45,117 nucleotides of DNA from contig NZ_VJOO01000023.1 of the NCBI RefSeq assembly GCF_007556755.1, positions 1 to 45,117 of the forward strand, in the 5' to 3' direction. This stretch comes from Tepidimonas fonticaldi (lineage in GTDB: Bacteria; Pseudomonadota; Gammaproteobacteria; Burkholderiales; Burkholderiaceae_C). The notes below the pieces were generated by a model that had not been told where the DNA came from, ran no database searches, and saw nothing but the letters and a program-made list of their open reading frames with translations. The translations under genes and the position numbers were made by a program. This document shows, piece by piece, positions 36,881 through 45,103 of this stretch; the stretch's first letter is position 1, and each line of letters opens with the position of its first letter.

Positions 36881-37664
36881 GACGGGCCCGGCGCGGCGCG
36901 GCCGCGGGGTGCGCGCGCTGTGGCGCGGCGCCCGTCTGCTCGCCCATGTGGTTGGGGGGCTGTGGACGGTCTGGCGGCATTTTCCGCAGTGGGACGAGGC
37001 CGCCCGTGCCGCCCGCATCCAGGCGTGGTCCGCCCGCGCGCTGGCCATTTTGGGTGTCGTGCTGCGGGTGGACGGCGCGCCGCCTGCCCGCGGTCCGCTG
37101 CTCGTCGTGTCCAATCATGTGTCGTGGCTGGACATCCTGGCGATCGACGCGGCGTGGCCGTGCCGCTTCGTCTCCAAGGCCGACGTGCGGCACTGGCCCC
37201 TGCTGGGCCGGCTGGTCGCGGGGGCCGGCACGTTCTTCATCGAGCGCGACCGCAAGCGCGATGCCCTGCGGGTGGTGCACCACTTGGCCGAGCGGCTGCA
37301 GGCGGGCGATGTGCTGGCCGTGTTCCCGGAGGGCACCACCAGCGACGGCCGCTCCGTGCTGCCCTTTCACGCCAACCTGCTGCAGGCGGCGGTGGCCACG
37401 GGTGCCCCGGTCCAACCCTTGGGCCTGGCCTACCGGCCCATGGGGGCGGCGGCGGATGCCCTCGCCCGCCACGACGCCCCGGTGTATGTGGGTGATGCGA
37501 CGCTGCTCGCCTCCGTCTGGCGCGTGCTCACCGCCACCGATCTGGCCGTCCACCTGCGTTGGGGGGAGCCCCAAACGGCGGACGGGCGCGACCGCCGCAC
37601 CTGGGCTGCCGATTTGCGCGCCCATGTCGCCGTGCTGGCGGGACTGCCGCCGCCGGCCGACTGA
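36867..37664 (+). CDS. plsC: 1-acyl-sn-glycerol-3-phosphate acyltransferase
   Basis: Makes phosphatidic acid by acylating lysophosphatidic acid at the membrane. 265 residues with a hydrophobic N-terminal helix region around WRGARLLAHVVGGLWTVW. The HX4D catalytic motif is NHVSWLDILAID, then FIERDRKRDALRV, and the substrate-binding FPEGTTSDG. Start at 36867 overlaps the pyrX stop by 14 bases; a later start is possible since no ribosome binding site is clear. It may belong to the LPLAT family rather than being the housekeeping PlsC. Confidence 0.88.
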   Translation: MPRPETGPARRGRGVRALWRGARLLAHVVGGLWTVWRHFPQWDEAARAARIQAWSARALAILGVVLRVDGAPPARGPLLVVSNHVSWLDILAIDAAWPCRFVSKADVRHWPLLGRLVAGAGTFFIERDRKRDALRVVHHLAERLQAGDVLAVFPEGTTSDGRSVLPFHANLLQAAVATGAPVQPLGLAYRPMGAAADALARHDAPVYVGDATLLASVWRVLTATDLAVHLRWGEPQTADGRDRRTWAADLRAHVAVLAGLPPPAD

Positions 37665-37763
37665 CCCGCGTCACCCAACCGACAGCACCCCCGCCGCGCG
37701 TTTCGTGACAATCGGGGGACAATTGCGCTTTTACCCATCCGGGTACCCGAAGGAGCCGTCACC

Positions 37764-38324
37764 TTGCCACTGCCACCCCCTGCTGCCCGCCAGCCCATGC
37801 ACACCCGCCGCGTCGAGTTCCGCGGTTACCGGCGCGACGACGGTCTGTGGGACATCGAGGCGGAGCTGACCGACGTCAAGCCCTACGGATTCGAAATCGA
37901 GGGCGAGGGCGCCTGGTCGCCCGGCCAGCCCATCCACCACATGCACCTGCGCGTGACGCTGGACGACGCATGGACCATCCGCGACATCGCCGTCGCGATG
38001 GATGCCCATCCGCACGCGCCGTGTCCGCAGACCATGGCACCCTTGCGCGGCCTCATCGGTGAGCGCATGGGGCGCGGCTGGCGCAAGATCATCGAACAGC
38101 GCATGGGGGGCGAGCGCGGCTGCACCCATCTGCGCGACTTGCTGGTGCAACTGGCCACGGCCGCCTTCCAGACGCGGGCGCCGGACGCTTTTGCGCCAGG
38201 GGACGACGGACGCCCCCCGCCGCACTTGGGCACATGCCTGACCTGGGCGTTCGACAGCCCGGTCGTCCAGCGGCGCTACCCCTTGTTTTACCGACCGCGC
38301 GCGTCGCAGGAGGCCGTCTCGTGA
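37764..38324 (+). CDS. DUF2889 domain protein
   Basis: 186 residues of unknown function. A TTG start at 37764 is chosen because a perfect AAGGAG (37750-37755) lies 8 nt upstream; the first ATG at 37797 has none. The DUF2889 core includes TRRVEFRGYRRDDGLWDIEAELTDVKPY, MHLRVTLDDAWTIRDI and a C-terminal GCTHLRDLLVQLATAAFQT. No signal peptide. It overlaps the TerC-like gene as GTGA, so the two are translationally coupled. Confidence 0.85.
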   Translation: MPLPPPAARQPMHTRRVEFRGYRRDDGLWDIEAELTDVKPYGFEIEGEGAWSPGQPIHHMHLRVTLDDAWTIRDIAVAMDAHPHAPCPQTMAPLRGLIGERMGRGWRKIIEQRMGGERGCTHLRDLLVQLATAAFQTRAPDAFAPGDDGRPPPHLGTCLTWAFDSPVVQRRYPLFYRPRASQEAVS

Positions 38325-39349
38325 TCCGGGATTTCCGTTTTTCGCTGGTGTTTTCGGCCGTCTGCCTGGGGCTGGCGGCGTGGTGGGGGCTGCAGTCTCC
38401 CATGGGGCTGTGGACGGCCTTGTGGCTGACCGCGGTGCTGGCCATTCTGGAGGTGAGCCTCTCCTTCGACAACGCGGTCGTCAACGCCGGGGTGCTGCGC
38501 TACATGAGTCCGCTGTGGCGGCAGCTCTTCCTCACCATCGGCATCCTGATCGCGGTCTTTGGCATGCGGCTGGTGTTTCCCATCATCATCGTCGCGGTGT
38601 CGGCCGACATCGGCTGGGGCGAGACGGTGCGCCTGGCGCTGCAGCAGCCGGACGAGTACTCGCGCGTGCTCACGGGGGTCTATCCGGTCATCTCGGCCTT
38701 TGGCGGGATGTTCCTGCTGCTGGTGTTCCTCAATTTCCTGTTCGATCGCAACAAGGAGACGCACTGGCTCGGGCCGCTGGAGCGGCGCATGGTGCGGGCC
38801 GCCAAGTTCGACGAGATCAGCGTCTTCATCGCGCTGGTGGTGGTGTTTTCCACCCGCTGGTGGGTGCCGGAGGCGGAGCAGACCCGGGTGTTCGTCGCCG
38901 GCATCGCGGGCATCCTGCTTTATCTGGCCGTGGATGCCGTGGGTGCGCTCTTCGAGTCGGAGGAGGCGGGCGACGCCGCCGTCGCCGCCATGCACCGCTC
39001 GGGATTTGCCAGCTTTTTGTATCTGGAGGTGCTCGACGCCTCGTTCTCGTTCGACGGGGTGATCGGGGCGTTTGCCATCACCAAGGATGTCGTCATCATC
39101 ATGCTGGGGCTGGCCATCGGCGCCATCTTCGTGCGCTCGATGACCGTGTACCTGGTCAACCGCGGCACGCTGGAGGCCTATGTCTACCTGGAGCACGGCG
39201 CCCACTATGCGATCGGCGCGCTGGCGGCGATCATGATCCTGGGCACCGTCGCCCACGTCCCCGAGGTGGTCACCGGCCTGATCGGGGTGGGCTTCATCGC
39301 GGCGGCGGTCGCCTCGTCGGTGCGCGAGCGGCGACGCCAGAGCGGTTGA
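38321..39349 (+). CDS. TerC/DUF475 family integral membrane protein
   Basis: 342 residues, about eight or nine membrane helices. GTG start at 38321 has AGGAGG 7 nt upstream, and the GTG overlaps the previous stop. TerC-type acidic membrane motifs appear twice: LEVSLSFDNAVVNAGVL (about 46-62) and LEVLDASFSFDGVIGAFAIT (about 235-254). TerC/Alx/YkoY relatives are linked to manganese export or metalation of exported proteins, and others to tellurite resistance; DUF475 members themselves are not well assigned. Confidence 0.9.
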   Translation: MIRDFRFSLVFSAVCLGLAAWWGLQSPMGLWTALWLTAVLAILEVSLSFDNAVVNAGVLRYMSPLWRQLFLTIGILIAVFGMRLVFPIIIVAVSADIGWGETVRLALQQPDEYSRVLTGVYPVISAFGGMFLLLVFLNFLFDRNKETHWLGPLERRMVRAAKFDEISVFIALVVVFSTRWWVPEAEQTRVFVAGIAGILLYLAVDAVGALFESEEAGDAAVAAMHRSGFASFLYLEVLDASFSFDGVIGAFAITKDVVIIMLGLAIGAIFVRSMTVYLVNRGTLEAYVYLEHGAHYAIGALAAIMILGTVAHVPEVVTGLIGVGFIAAAVASSVRERRRQSG

Positions 39350-39359
39350 CGGCCGGCCG

Positions 39360-40631
39360 TCAGCCCTCCAGCAGGTCGGCCAGCGCCCGCGCCACCACCC
39401 GGGTGGCGCGCCGCAGGTCTTCCAGCACCAGGTGCTCGTCGGCCCGTTTGGCGTTGGACTCGCGCACCGTGCGCGGCCCCGCGCCGTAGATCACGCCGGG
39501 GATGCCGCGCTCCACATACAGCCGCACATCGGTGTAGAGCGGCGTGCCGACGGCGGGGATGGCCTCGCCCAGCACGGCCTGCGCATGGCGCTGCAGCGCC
39601 TGCACCAGCGGGCGGGCACCGGGCAGCGGGCGCATGGCGCGTGCCAGCAGCAGCCGGCGTACCGTCACCGTCAACGCCCGGCCGCCGCGCGGCGGCGCAA
39701 AACTGGCGGCCGCCTGGGCGATCGTGCGGCGCAGCGCGGCTTCCACCTCGGCCGGGTCTTCCTCCGGGATCATGCGGCGGTCCAGCTTGAACACCACCTT
39801 GCCGGGCACGACATTGGTGTTGGTGCCCCCTTCGATGCGGCCGATGTTCAAGTACGGGTGGGTGATGCCCTCCACCCCCGAGCGCACCGCCAGGTACTCG
39901 GCATTGAGCCGATAGAGCGCCTGCAGAATGTGCACGGCGCCCTGCAGCGCGTCCGTGCCGGTGTCGGGGATGGCGGCGTGCGCCATCTCGCCCTCCACCG
40001 TCACTTCGAGCTGCAGGCAGCCGTTGTGTGCCGTGACCACCTGGTAGCTGAAGCCGGCGGCCATCATCAGGTCGGGGCGGGTCAGGCCGCGCTCCAGCAG
40101 CCAGCCCGGCCCCAGCTCGCCGCCAAACTCCTCGTCATAGGTGAAGTGCAGCTCCACCGTGCCGCGCCTCGGGCGGGCGACGGCCTCCAGTGCCCGCACC
40201 GCATAGACGTAGGTGGCAAAGTCGCTCTTGCTCACCGCCGCCGCGCGGCCGTAGAGTTTGCCGTCCACGATCTCGCCGCCATACGGATCGTGCGTCCAGC
40301 CATCGCCCGGGGGGACCACGTCGCCGTGGGCGTTGAGCGCGATCACCGGGTGGCGCGCCGCCTCGCCGTCGCCGTAGGGCCGGCGCACGATCAGGTTGGT
40401 GATCGAGGTCAGCCCGGCGGCCTGGACCACCTCCGCGGGTACCGGGTGGCGCTCCACCGCCCAGCCCAGGGCCTCCAGGGCCGCGGCGGTCACTTCGGCA
40501 TGGCGGGCGTTGTCGCCGGGCGGGGTGTCGGTGGGCACGCGCACCAGCGTTTGCAAAAAGCGCACCTGTTCGTCGAAGTGCGCATCGATCCAGGCGTCCA
40601 GCGCAGCGTGGTCCAGGGGGGGGCGGGTCAT
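39360..40631 (-). CDS. M20 family peptidase/deacylase (ArgE/DapE-like) with altered metal ligands
   Basis: 423 residues of the M20 metallopeptidase family. H102 and D104 in ALNAHGDVVPPGDGW and the YDEE pair (E167, E168) are kept. The bridging-aspartate position in the GRxxxDxK motif is V133 (GRAAAVSK), and the C-terminal HxxxE site reads KRADE. By eye, two of five canonical metal ligands are missing. Start at 40631 (MTRPPLDHAALD) by homology. It lies 43 bases after the UraD-AllC gene and could act on a ureide or acylated amino acid; the substrate is unknown. Confidence 0.85.
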   Translation of the reverse strand: MTRPPLDHAALDAWIDAHFDEQVRFLQTLVRVPTDTPPGDNARHAEVTAAALEALGWAVERHPVPAEVVQAAGLTSITNLIVRRPYGDGEAARHPVIALNAHGDVVPPGDGWTHDPYGGEIVDGKLYGRAAAVSKSDFATYVYAVRALEAVARPRRGTVELHFTYDEEFGGELGPGWLLERGLTRPDLMMAAGFSYQVVTAHNGCLQLEVTVEGEMAHAAIPDTGTDALQGAVHILQALYRLNAEYLAVRSGVEGITHPYLNIGRIEGGTNTNVVPGKVVFKLDRRMIPEEDPAEVEAALRRTIAQAAASFAPPRGGRALTVTVRRLLLARAMRPLPGARPLVQALQRHAQAVLGEAIPAVGTPLYTDVRLYVERGIPGVIYGAGPRTVRESNAKRADEHLVLEDLRRATRVVARALADLLEG

Positions 40632-40674
40632 GGCAGTGGGGTGGCAAAGCGAGGGGAAGGGGTGGCGGGGGCGG

Positions 40675-42453
40675 TCAGGCCAACTCGGCCGCCAGATCGC
40701 GCAGCAGGCGCGCAAAGGCCTGCACCGCCAGCTCGATGTCGTCGCTGGTGGTGGACTCCAGCGGGTTGTGGCTGATGCCGCCGTTTTCGCCGCGCACGAA
40801 CAGCATGGCCTGGGGCAGGCGGCGGTGCAGCATCATCGCGTCGTGGCCGGCGCCACTGGGCAGGTGGTGCAGGGGCAGCCCCAGAGCGGCGACGGCGCGT
40901 TCCCAGCGGGCTTGCCAGGCGGGGTCGCTCGGGGCGGCGCTGGCGCGCAGCGTCTCGCGCAGCGTCAGTGTCAGGCCGCGCCGCGCGGCGATCGCATGGG
41001 CGGCCTCCAGAACGGCCTGCGCCAGGGCGTCGCGGGCGGCGTCCGTGGGGGCGCGCAGGTCCAGGCTGAAGCGGCACCGCCCGGGCACCACGTTGATCGA
41101 GCCCGCGGGCACCTCCAAGATGCCCACCGTGCCGACCGTGCCCGGGTGCTGGCGCGCCAGCCGTTCCACGGCCAGGGTCAGCTCGGCGGCGCCCGCCGCG
41201 GCGTCGCGCCGCTGCGTCATCGGGGTGGTACCGGCGTGGCAGGCCACGCCGGCGTATTCGCCCAGCCAGCGCACGCTGCCGTTGATGCCGGTGACGATGC
41301 CCAGCGGCCGGTTGGCCTCCGACAGCACCGGCCCCTGCTCGATGTGGACTTCCACGAAGCCCAGGTAGCGCCCCGGGTCGCGCGCGCAGGCGGCGATGGC
41401 GGCCTGGGTGCCGGGCAGGCCCGCGCGGCGCATGGCCTCGGCCATGGGGATGCCGTCCGCGTCCGTCAGGTCCAGCCAGGCGGGGTCGAAGGCGCCCACC
41501 AGCGGGGCCGAGCCCAAAAAGGTGGCCGGGTAGCGCTGGCCTTCCTCTTCGGCAAAGGCCACCACCTCGATGCCGAAGGGCAGGCGCTCGCCCCGCGCGT
41601 GCAGCGCCTGCACCGCCGCCAGCGGCACCGCAATGCCCAGCCGGCCGTCGTGGGGGCCGGCGCGGCGTACCGTGTCGTAATGGCTGCCGGTCAATAACCA
41701 CGGGGCATCGGGCCGCTGCCCGGCGTAGCGCCCCACCACATTGCCCACGGCGTCGGTGTCCACCGTGTCGCAGCCCGCCGCACGCATCCACCCCGCAATG
41801 TCGGCCGCGCAGGCGCGGTGCGCCGCGCTCAGGTAGGTCACGGTCAGGTGTTCCGGGTGTTCGCTGTGGCGTGCCAGGGCCGCCAGTTGGTCCCACACCG
41901 CATGGCCGGCGGTGGGCTCCCAGCCCAGCTTGTCGTGCAGGCGGATTTCCGCGATGCGGTGGATCTGCCGCAGGCACTCGCGCCGCTCGTCGTCCGGGTG
42001 CGCGTGCAGCCGGCGCTCGAAGGCGGCGATGATCTGCGCGCGCGACAACCCCCGGCCGCGCGGTCCGCGCACCGCCAGAATGAACGGCCAGCCAAAGCGG
42101 GCCCGGTACTCGGCGTTGAGCCGTTGCAGCGTGGCGTATTCCTCGGGCGTGCAGTGCGTCAGACCGGCGCGGCTTTGCTCATCGGTGGATTCGGCGGTCA
42201 GTGTGCCGGCCACCATGGCCTTGCCGGCCAGCTCCGGGTGGGCGCGGATGAGCGCCAGTTGCGCCTGCACATCGGCCCGGGCCACGACGTCGGCGCAGGC
42301 GGCGACCAGGGCCGCGGGGGTGGCGAACGGCCGCCGCGCCAGCGCAGAGCGCACGATCCACGGTGAATGTTCGTACAGCCCGTCCAGCCGCGCGCACGCC
42401 TCGTCCAGCGGGGCGGCGTTCAGGGCGTCGAGGGCGGGGATGCCGGTCGTCAT
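40675..42453 (-). CDS. Fused OHCU decarboxylase / allantoate amidohydrolase
   Basis: 592-residue two-domain enzyme. Residues 1-170 are UraD, which decarboxylates OHCU to S-allantoin, with catalytic histidine H72 in IRAHPELAGKA and EHSPWIVRSA. Residues about 195-592 are an AllC-type M20 amidohydrolase that hydrolyses allantoate, with metal ligands H258 (GSHYDT), D269 (HDGRLG), E303/E304 (AEEEG), EVHIEQGP and SGAGHDA. These are steps flanking PuuE, encoded next door, so allantoin made by the first domain passes through PuuE to the second. Its ATG overlaps the puuE stop as ATGA. Confidence 0.93.
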   Translation of the reverse strand: MTTGIPALDALNAAPLDEACARLDGLYEHSPWIVRSALARRPFATPAALVAACADVVARADVQAQLALIRAHPELAGKAMVAGTLTAESTDEQSRAGLTHCTPEEYATLQRLNAEYRARFGWPFILAVRGPRGRGLSRAQIIAAFERRLHAHPDDERRECLRQIHRIAEIRLHDKLGWEPTAGHAVWDQLAALARHSEHPEHLTVTYLSAAHRACAADIAGWMRAAGCDTVDTDAVGNVVGRYAGQRPDAPWLLTGSHYDTVRRAGPHDGRLGIAVPLAAVQALHARGERLPFGIEVVAFAEEEGQRYPATFLGSAPLVGAFDPAWLDLTDADGIPMAEAMRRAGLPGTQAAIAACARDPGRYLGFVEVHIEQGPVLSEANRPLGIVTGINGSVRWLGEYAGVACHAGTTPMTQRRDAAAGAAELTLAVERLARQHPGTVGTVGILEVPAGSINVVPGRCRFSLDLRAPTDAARDALAQAVLEAAHAIAARRGLTLTLRETLRASAAPSDPAWQARWERAVAALGLPLHHLPSGAGHDAMMLHRRLPQAMLFVRGENGGISHNPLESTTSDDIELAVQAFARLLRDLAAELA

Positions 42454-43421
42454 GCCGTGCCCTCCGATGCGGTGGGATAGGGGTGGGTGTCGCGCCAATG
42501 GCGGGCGATGTCCACGCGCCGCGCCACCCAGACGTGCGGATGCCGCTGCACATGGTCCAAAAAGCGTTGCAGTGCCCCGATGCGGCCGGGGCGCCCGAGC
42601 AGCCGGCAGTGCATGCCGATGCTCATCATCTGCGGGCGGTCCAGCCCGTCCGGATCGCCCTCGGCATACAGCGCGTCGAAGGTGTCGCGCAAATAGTGGA
42701 AGAACGGATCGGCGTGCGAATAGCCCTGCGGCAGCGAAAACCGCATGTCGTTGCAGTCCAGCGTGTACGGCACCACCAGGTGCGGCACCACGGTGCCGTC
42801 GCTGCGGCGCACGCGCATCCAGAACGGCAGGTCGTCGCCGTAGTAGTCGCTGTCGTACAGGAAGCCACCGTGGTCCACCACCAGCCGCCGCGTGTTCGGG
42901 CTGTCGCGCCCCGTGTACCAGCCCAGCGGGGGCTCGCCGGTCAGGGCGGTCTGGATGGCCACCGCCTGCGCCAGGTGGGCGCGCTCGGTGGCCTCGTCCA
43001 CCTGCTGGTAGTGGATCCACTTGAGGCCGTGGCAGGCGATTTCGTGGCCGGCGGCCCGGCAGGCGGCCGCCACCTCGGGGTGGCGCTGCAGTGCGCTGGC
43101 CACGCCAAATACGGTCAGCGGCAGACCGCGGGATTCGAACTCGCGCAGAATGCGCCAGACCCCCACGCGCGAGCCGTACTCGTAGATGCTCTCCATGCTC
43201 AGGTGGCGGTCGGGGTAGGCGGCCGGCGCGAACATTTCGGACAAAAACGTCTCGCTGGCCGCGTCGCCGTGCAGCACGCAGTTCTCGCCGCCTTCTTCGT
43301 AATTGAGGACGAATTGCACGGCGATGCGCGCGCCCCCCGGCCAGCGCGCGTGCGGCGGGCGGCGGCCATAGCCGATCAGGTCGCGCGGATAGGGGGCGGT
43401 GCTGTCGTACACGGTGGGCAT
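42450..43421 (-). CDS. puuE: Allantoinase PuuE (polysaccharide-deacetylase type)
   Basis: Opens the allantoin ring to allantoate; PuuE is the cofactor-independent allantoinase related to NodB deacetylases. 323 residues. Family blocks: DLIGYGRRPPHARWPGGARIAVQFVLNYEEGGE (split here, residues about 14-46), ASETFLSEMF, YEYGSRVGVWRI, GHEIACHGLKWIHYQ, GWYTGRDSPNTRRLV and YDSDYYGDDLPFW. It lies between the gntR/FCD gene and uraD-allC. Confidence 0.95.
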   Translation of the reverse strand: MPTVYDSTAPYPRDLIGYGRRPPHARWPGGARIAVQFVLNYEEGGENCVLHGDAASETFLSEMFAPAAYPDRHLSMESIYEYGSRVGVWRILREFESRGLPLTVFGVASALQRHPEVAAACRAAGHEIACHGLKWIHYQQVDEATERAHLAQAVAIQTALTGEPPLGWYTGRDSPNTRRLVVDHGGFLYDSDYYGDDLPFWMRVRRSDGTVVPHLVVPYTLDCNDMRFSLPQGYSHADPFFHYLRDTFDALYAEGDPDGLDRPQMMSIGMHCRLLGRPGRIGALQRFLDHVQRHPHVWVARRVDIARHWRDTHPYPTASEGTA

Positions 43422-43435
43422 GGGTCGGGCGGGGG

Positions 43436-44101
43436 TCAGGTCAGCGCGAGCGCCAAATCGGCGCTGGGCCGGGGGTGGTCGAACGACAGGCCGGCCACCA
43501 CGTGTTCCAGGTGCTCGGCCATCAGGCGCGCGGCACGCTCGCCGTCACCCGCAGCCAGCGCGTCCACGATGGCCACGTGCTCGTCGCTGGAGTGGCGGGC
43601 GGCCGGGTCGTTTTGGTACATCAGCGTGATGAGCGCGCTGCGCGAGAGCAGCTCGCCCAGTATCTCTGCCAGGACCCGATTGCCCGACAGTTCGGCCAGC
43701 CGCAGGTGGAAGTCGCCCAGCAACTGGTTGCGGCCCGCGACGTCGTGCCGGGCAATGGCGTCCTGCTCGGCCCGCAGATGCTCGCGCAGGGTGTGCAGAT
43801 CGGCGGCGCCGAGCCGTCCCGCCAGCCCGCGCACCAGGTCCACCTCCAGCGTGCGGCGCACGGCCAGCAGTTGGCGCGCCTCGTCCGCCGAGGGGGCGGC
43901 GACGAAGGCACCGCGCGCCGGCTCCAGCCGTACCAAGCGGTTTTGCGCCAACTGGTGCAGGGCCTGCCGCACCAGCGTGCGCGAGACGCCAAAGTGCGCC
44001 GCCAGACGCAGTTCGGGCAGTTTGGTGCCCGGCAGCAGCCGGTGCTCGACGATGGCGCGCGTCAGCGCATCGACGATGTCGCGGGTGCTGGTGTGGGCCA
44101 T
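43436..44101 (-). CDS. GntR family regulator, FCD type, of ureide catabolism
   Basis: 221 residues. Winged helix at about 8-75 with LRLAAHFGVSRTLVRQALHQLAQNRLV, then an all-helical FCD domain with metal-site residues likely in GDFHLRLAELSGN and the DEHVAIVDALAAGD segment. Flanked by puuE and divergent uraH, so local control of purine breakdown is likely; the inducer (allantoin, urate or similar) is unknown. A -10-like TATGAT ends 6 nt before the ATG, again without a ribosome binding site. Confidence 0.9.
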   Translation of the reverse strand: MAHTSTRDIVDALTRAIVEHRLLPGTKLPELRLAAHFGVSRTLVRQALHQLAQNRLVRLEPARGAFVAAPSADEARQLLAVRRTLEVDLVRGLAGRLGAADLHTLREHLRAEQDAIARHDVAGRNQLLGDFHLRLAELSGNRVLAEILGELLSRSALITLMYQNDPAARHSSDEHVAIVDALAAGDGERAARLMAEHLEHVVAGLSFDHPRPSADLALALT

Positions 44102-44107
44102 GGGCGC

Positions 44108-44139
44108 ATCATAGCCACAAAGCCCGCAATCTGTATACA
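44108..44139 (-). promoter_or_regulatory. Promoter and candidate operator of the GntR/FCD gene
   Basis: Minus strand -10 TATGAT (44108-44113), 18-bp spacer, -35-like TATACA (44132-44137). The 8-bp palindrome TGTATACA (44132-44139) covers the -35 and resembles the TTGTATACAA type often bound by FadR-family GntR proteins. It lies in the gntR-uraH divergent gap. Confidence 0.45.
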
Positions 44140-44174
44140 CTTTGGTGCACAACACAACCCGATCTGGAGGCGCC

Positions 44175-44528
44175 ATGGGCCTGAGCACGCACGTCCTCGA
44201 CACCATGCACGGCTGCCCGGCCGCTGGCATGGCGGTTTCCCTGTTCGCCACGGGCGCGGGCGAGCCCCGGCTGATCAAGCGCGTGGTGCTCAACGCCGAT
44301 GGGCGCAATCCGGACGGCCCGCTGCTCGCGACGGGCGAGCTGAGCGCCGGCACCTACCGGCTGGTGTTCGAGGTGGCGGACTACTTTCGGTCCCGCCAGG
44401 TGGCGCTGCCGCAGCCGCCGTTTCTGGACCGCGTGGCGCTGGATTTTGGGGTGGCCGATCCGCAGGCGCACTACCACGTGCCCCTGCTGGTCAGTCCCTG
44501 GAGCTATGCCACCTACCGCGGCAGTTGA
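44175..44528 (+). CDS. uraH: 5-hydroxyisourate hydrolase (transthyretin-like)
   Basis: Hydrolyses 5-hydroxyisourate to OHCU, the substrate of the UraD domain encoded nearby. 117 residues. N-terminal signature LSTHVLDTMHGCPAAGM with H5, the internal arginine/histidine region and the C-terminal YRGS tetrapeptide are all present. Start at 44175 has GGAGG 4 nt upstream. Divergent from the GntR/FCD gene. Its last 16 bases overlap the convergent neighbour. Confidence 0.96.
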   Translation: MGLSTHVLDTMHGCPAAGMAVSLFATGAGEPRLIKRVVLNADGRNPDGPLLATGELSAGTYRLVFEVADYFRSRQVALPQPPFLDRVALDFGVADPQAHYHVPLLVSPWSYATYRGS

Positions 44529-45103
44529 GCGGGTTGGGTCGCCGCGTCCTCGCCTTGCGCGATGCGGGTGGCGGCGCTGCCCGCCGGCGCCTTGCGTGCT
44601 GCCGTCGTGGGCGCTTGACGCGATTTGGCCGCAGCCGCCGGGCGGCTGGCCGCGGGGCTTGTGGCGGGCTTGGTCGCCCGTGCCGGCGGCGGGGGCATGC
44701 GGTCGAGCTGGCCTTCGGTCAGCGTGTCGAGCTGGAAGGTGCCGCTCTTGTCCCACAGCCAGGTGTCGGTGTAGCTGACGCCCCCCAGGCGCTGGGGGGC
44801 GGGGAAGGGGGCCGCCGCCCGTACCAGCCGTTCGATCTCGGCCTTGACGTGCGGCACGTGGTCCGGCGCGCGCATCCATTCGAAGCGCCGCAGCTCGCCG
44901 CGCGGGCCGATGTCCAGCCGCATCACGCCCACGGCCTGGATCAGCGGGGGCAGCTTGCCGCGAAACACCCGGTCGCCATAGTGTCCGTACAGGTGCTGGG
45001 CGCCGTCGCGACGGTAGTCGCGCTCGTTTGCCGCGAGGGAGACCTTACCCGTGAACGGCGGCTCTAGCGCCGGCGCCGGGGGCGGCGGCGCTAGAGCCGC
45101 CGT
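44513..45103 (-). CDS. Uncharacterised TonB-C-like protein, 5' end lost
   Basis: C-terminal 196 residues of a protein whose upstream part is missing. The recognisable core starts at LEPPFTGKVSLAANERDYRR and continues through LPPLIQAVGVMRLDIGPRGELRRFEWMR and YTDTWLWDKSGTFQLDTLTEGQ. The alternating strand pattern is like a TonB C-terminal or periplasmic fold, but I cannot assign a function. The tail is Ala/Lys/Pro-rich. Reading upstream, an in-frame TGA (45104-45106) occurs inside the terminal foldback, and no convincing start exists, so the true N-terminus is not in this window. Confidence 0.55.
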   Translation of the reverse strand, partial: TAALAPPPPAPALEPPFTGKVSLAANERDYRRDGAQHLYGHYGDRVFRGKLPPLIQAVGVMRLDIGPRGELRRFEWMRAPDHVPHVKAEIERLVRAAAPFPAPQRLGGVSYTDTWLWDKSGTFQLDTLTEGQLDRMPPPPARATKPATSPAASRPAAAAKSRQAPTTAARKAPAGSAATRIAQGEDAATQPAQLPR

